Positions 60,801-64,000 of a stretch of DNA of 64,000 bases are shown here, in pieces. Origin of the DNA: Crotophaga sulcirostris (lineage: Eukaryota > Chordata > Aves > Cuculiformes > Crotophagidae); contig VYZB01000014.1 in assembly GCA_013397455.1 (NCBI GenBank), positions 308,509 to 372,508 of the forward strand, written 5' to 3'. Numbering within the stretch: position 1 is the stretch's first letter; every line of letters begins with the position of its first letter. The position numbers were made by a program, and so were the translations under genes. The notes under the pieces are model-generated. The model was not told the origin of the DNA. It ran no database searches and was given only the letters and a program-made list of their open reading frames with translations.

Positions 60801-62573
60801 ATCTGTGTGATCTGTCTACTGTCACATTAATGTCCAAAGCTGGCTTTTGGATTCTGATCTTTCGCAAGGAGCAGCCTGAGTGACAGCTAGGGGAAAGAAT
60901 ACAGAGATGTCAATTTCCTATGCTGTAACTCCCAAAGAGTAAAATAGTTGGTATTCATAGTTCAGCTCAGCTTTGGCAGGGTGCTCTGAAATCATAAGTT
61001 ACACAAAGGAGAAACCATGTGTGCTCAGATGCACTAGATCTTTTTTTATTGTTATTGTACTAACTCTTCATTTCTAAGTAGCTACATGCCAGATGCGTGC
61101 CATTTCCCATCCGCCTGACAACAGAATTCTAAATTATGGAAACACTTCTTGTCTGAACTTTGGCAAAAGGATGTCTAAAGCTCTGAGCATTGCGAGTCTC
61201 CCAGAGATGCAGTCCATAAACTTCTGGCACTTTGTAAGTACCACAAGATAATATTTTACTTGATTATGAAGTTTGTGCACTTCGCATTAGTAGTACTAAT
61301 ACCTCAGAGGAACAAAAGAACATTTTTAGCATTTCATTTACATAATGGCTGAAGTGAGAATTTTTTCCTTGTTGAATAGTTACCCTGGGGGTCCTTTGAT
61401 TTGCTGTAGAGCTAAGTATGCATGGAAATAGCACAGGAGTTAGCAGCACCACTGGAGCTTGGGTACTTTCTGGCTTGTCAGTGTCTTGCTATTCAACTCC
61501 CAGTAACTCACCACCTGCAGATTAGGCAGTGTCATGTATTTGCTGGTAGTGATGCTGATGAGCCAAGCATTAGGCACAGTGAGAAACCCACAATTTCAAG
61601 GGAAGTTTGAAGGAAGGCTGTGGACAACAGTGCATTTTGGAGAAGGGTGCTGTGAGCCCCTGTGCATCGTGCCTTTGCCTAGGGGACAGGGGAATGGCTG
61701 GGCTGACCTACCTGTGCAAGCCCTGTCTTGATGTGGGAAGGCACTGCGTGTGTGTCGTGGCCCAGGCTCCTGCTCTACTGTGTTGTGCACTGAAGGCTCC
61801 TGAGCCTGTGACTTGGATGGGCAATGAGCAGGTGACAATAAGTGGTTCCTGACCCTGTCTTAGAGGAGATGCTGAAGACCAAGGAACCAGAGGGTGGTTC
61901 TCCATCGTGTAAGGCAGCACAGCAAGCAAGCGAGCCCTGAAGTCAGAAGCCATTTGGCACAGCAGGTGTCAGTGCAGCATCCCAGGAGGTTGATGCTGAT
62001 GATGGCTGAGGCACATTCCTCAGCTAACATATGCCCACTGAGCCCTTGTCCCATCCCATGTCAAAGAGAGAGCTTTTGTTGGAAATGTGCATCTCAAAAC
62101 ACTGCCTTCTATTGCTTGGTGCAATAAGCTAATCTCAAAACTATCCTTATCCTACCTCATGCATTGACAGCTTCTCCCAGCATGGAAACAGTGGGCCCGA
62201 TTTGCTAAGCCTTGTGCAAAAAGAATTCCCATAAAGCTGTTCAAGAACTTTTGCTCCACCAAGAAATGCAGTATCTGACTCGTTATTTTTCAGTATTTCA
62301 CTTATGGTTTGACACTTGCAGACCCAAGAAGGGGGAATGTGTGTTGTGGTGGTGTAAGGACAAAGCAATAAAAATTAGGTGGATACATACATTTAAAGAG
62401 AATTAGTTAAATTGCATTTAACTTAGGTGTGAGCAGTCATTCAGAATTAGTGAAGTCTTCATTTGCTATAATTTACTTTCAAACTGGGTTATGGTAAATT
62501 GAATTACCCCCTCTTTAATTCAAAATAGAAGCATCCACATAGTGATACAATTAAGCTAACCTGGTTTGAGAGT

Positions 62574-62584
62574 TAATTTGATTA
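62574..62584. promoter_or_regulatory. P3-type paired-homeodomain palindromic site
   Basis: TAAT-TTG-ATTA (62574-62584) has the three-base spacing used by cooperative paired-class homeodomain dimers. It lies in an AT-rich block that also has TAAATTGAATTA near 62.50 kb. The function is inferred. Confidence 0.3.
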
Positions 62585-62990
62585 ATGTATCCAGACCCAT
62601 AAAAGAGCTGTGGGGCAGTGCCTCAGTTCAGAGCAAACCTGGTTCTCTGATGGGCACTGGAAAGCATTAGCTCATTTCAGAGAGCCGTGAAAACGTCGCA
62701 GGAGCTGGTTCCCCCTGTCCTGACCCATGCAGGGGCTCTCGGACGCTGCCTTTGAAACCTTGCTGAGCTGCTTGTACTCCTCAAGCTGTGGATCCTCTGA
62801 TGCAGCTTTCTGAGCTTCTTGGCTCAGTGCTCCTTTCCTTGCCAAGGAACCATGTGGAAATGGCAGTTTGTTCATGTGACTGTACCTTGAAAAGCAGATA
62901 AGAACTCAAAGAGTGTTGGTAAGAGTTATTTCAAAAATCCAACAAATTTTTAATGGCCAAAAACGTAAGGTGATTATCGTTAACCCTCTG

Positions 62991-63012
62991 TTTCCAGAGC
63001 ATTTCCAGAGCA
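62991..63012 (+). repeat. Tandem duplication, 11-bp unit x2
   Basis: TTTCCAGAGCA occurs twice in tandem (62991-63001 and 63002-63012), followed by CAGG. Confidence 0.9.
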
Positions 63013-64000
63013 CAGGTAAACATTTACTTTTTTTAGCTACAACTCTCTATGTATTCCAGCCCCAGGAAGAACATACAGGTGCAGTGTCTATACTGCCGTG
63101 GACTTACTTTTGTTTCCCCTCCAAAGACTACACTTGTCTTAATTTCCTCTCAATTACACTCAGGCATTAACTAATACTGACTAACTACGGCCCAAAATAA
63201 TTATTGCTATCTGTTCCCTTTGTAAATATAACTCCAGCACTGAGCTAGAAGAATAATGGCATATTTACAGAAGGCAGCTAATTAAATTGAGCTTCAATTG
63301 CTTTCAGTTTGCCAGAAGGAGCCATTTTCACAGCAAAAAATGTGTGCAAGCCTGCATGCTTACCAGGAACAACTCTGTATAACATAATTCAGAGTTCCCA
63401 AGACAAAAATTCAGTTCAAGACAAATTTACACTGGCAATAAAAATCTCATTAAGGAAGATATGAAGATCTCTCTACTACACCACGACAGTTAAAAGAGGT
63501 TATCATTTTTTCAGTTTATTTAAGGAACAGTATATATTTCATTGTTCCAGAGCAGCTGTAATTGCAAGTGTCTTTCAAACACTGCTTGCAGTAATGCATT
63601 TGTCTTATGACAGTAACTTCACAACCAGCCTGTTGATGCATCTTCATTAGGACAGAAGGCTCTGGAGTTTCAAAGCCCTTCAATATGTCGTTTAGTTTTT
63701 CCCTGTTTTCCCAACCCTGGCTTCTGCACTTTGGAAAGTTTCTCCTCCCCGCCATTATTCAGCCACCTGCAAAGATTTCCTGTGGTCACAGTGTGTCTCT
63801 AAATGTTTGCACCCTCTTTTGTTCCTTTGAGATGTTTAGTTCAAACCATTCATGATAATTACAGAGCAGCAGTCCTTTGAGAAATCAAACTTTGAAAGGA
63901 CCATTCTTGTTGAAGCCTGTTGTTACCAGTCCCCAGGGCTTTTTCTGTTTTGCAAAAACAAAAGGAGGGGGTTGTTTCGGATTTAGTTTTGCCCCATAAC

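Larger units (their letters stand above)
54122..64000. other. Unique non-coding DNA, no gene recognised
   Basis: Nearly ten kilobases contain no recognised gene or transposon. AT-rich, non-repetitive blocks that could be conserved lie at 56.69-56.94, 57.85-58.14, 62.40-62.62 and 63.18-63.55 kb. Chance open frames include 57343-57846 (167 codons, plus) and 59727-60146 (139 codons, plus), both without known domains. Confidence 0.6.

Noticed and set aside
1..64000. tRNA, rRNA, CRISPR, bacterial operons or retroviral LTR/gag-pol sequences.
   Set aside because: I found no tRNA B-box with a foldable gene, no repeat-spacer array, no retroviral protein words and no paired LTRs.

Overview
The window looks like nuclear DNA of a bird: mostly intergenic or intronic, with no protein-coding gene, tRNA, rRNA or CRISPR array that I can recognise. 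The avian assignment rests on several 5'-truncated CR1 LINE fragments that end in the typical octamer-like tail (variants of ATTCTATG) and carry the 'scattered, low density' repeat pattern of bird genomes. An older L2/MIR-type tail and a very old CR1/L3-like copy, as found in amniotes generally, are also present. I cannot name the species or the locus. Two short runs of N (14276-14296 and 31461-31505) show it is from a draft assembly.

Layout. 1-9.3 kb: unique sequence with three of the longest open frames of the window (minus strand, 2.6-3.2, 5.7-6.65 and 7.4-8.0 kb), none with a recognisable domain. 9.3 kb: first CR1 tail. 9.5-26.5 kb: unique DNA with two tight palindromes near 10.5-10.9 kb, a GC-rich patch at 11.7-12.2 kb, a short antisense CR1 remnant at 16.2 kb, a G-rich patch at 18.9-19.5 kb, an AT-rich homeobox-motif-rich block at 19.7-20.1 kb and a strong double G-quadruplex candidate at 21.9-22.05 kb. 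26.6-29.8 kb: a degraded CR1, a CpG-containing block that looks conserved (28.25-28.65 kb), and two CR1 copies head to head. 30.8-44.3 kb: several blocks with the look of conserved non-coding elements, of which 35.04-35.52 kb is the most striking because it holds six TGACAG/CTGTCA words; also MIR/L2-type remnants, an ancient CR1 and a younger CR1. 44.3-64 kb: unique DNA with two more CR1 copies (52.9 and 54.0 kb), one of which keeps a 115-codon open frame for the carboxyl end of the CR1 reverse-transcriptase polyprotein.

How it may work. Nothing here forms a pathway or an operon. The sensible reading is a regulatory, gene-poor stretch: short AT-rich islands with clustered transcription-factor words separated by neutral unique DNA and old retrotransposon debris. 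All statements about conservation are guesses from composition and motif content; no alignment was possible. Most of the many 60-200 codon open frames are chance frames and are not listed.
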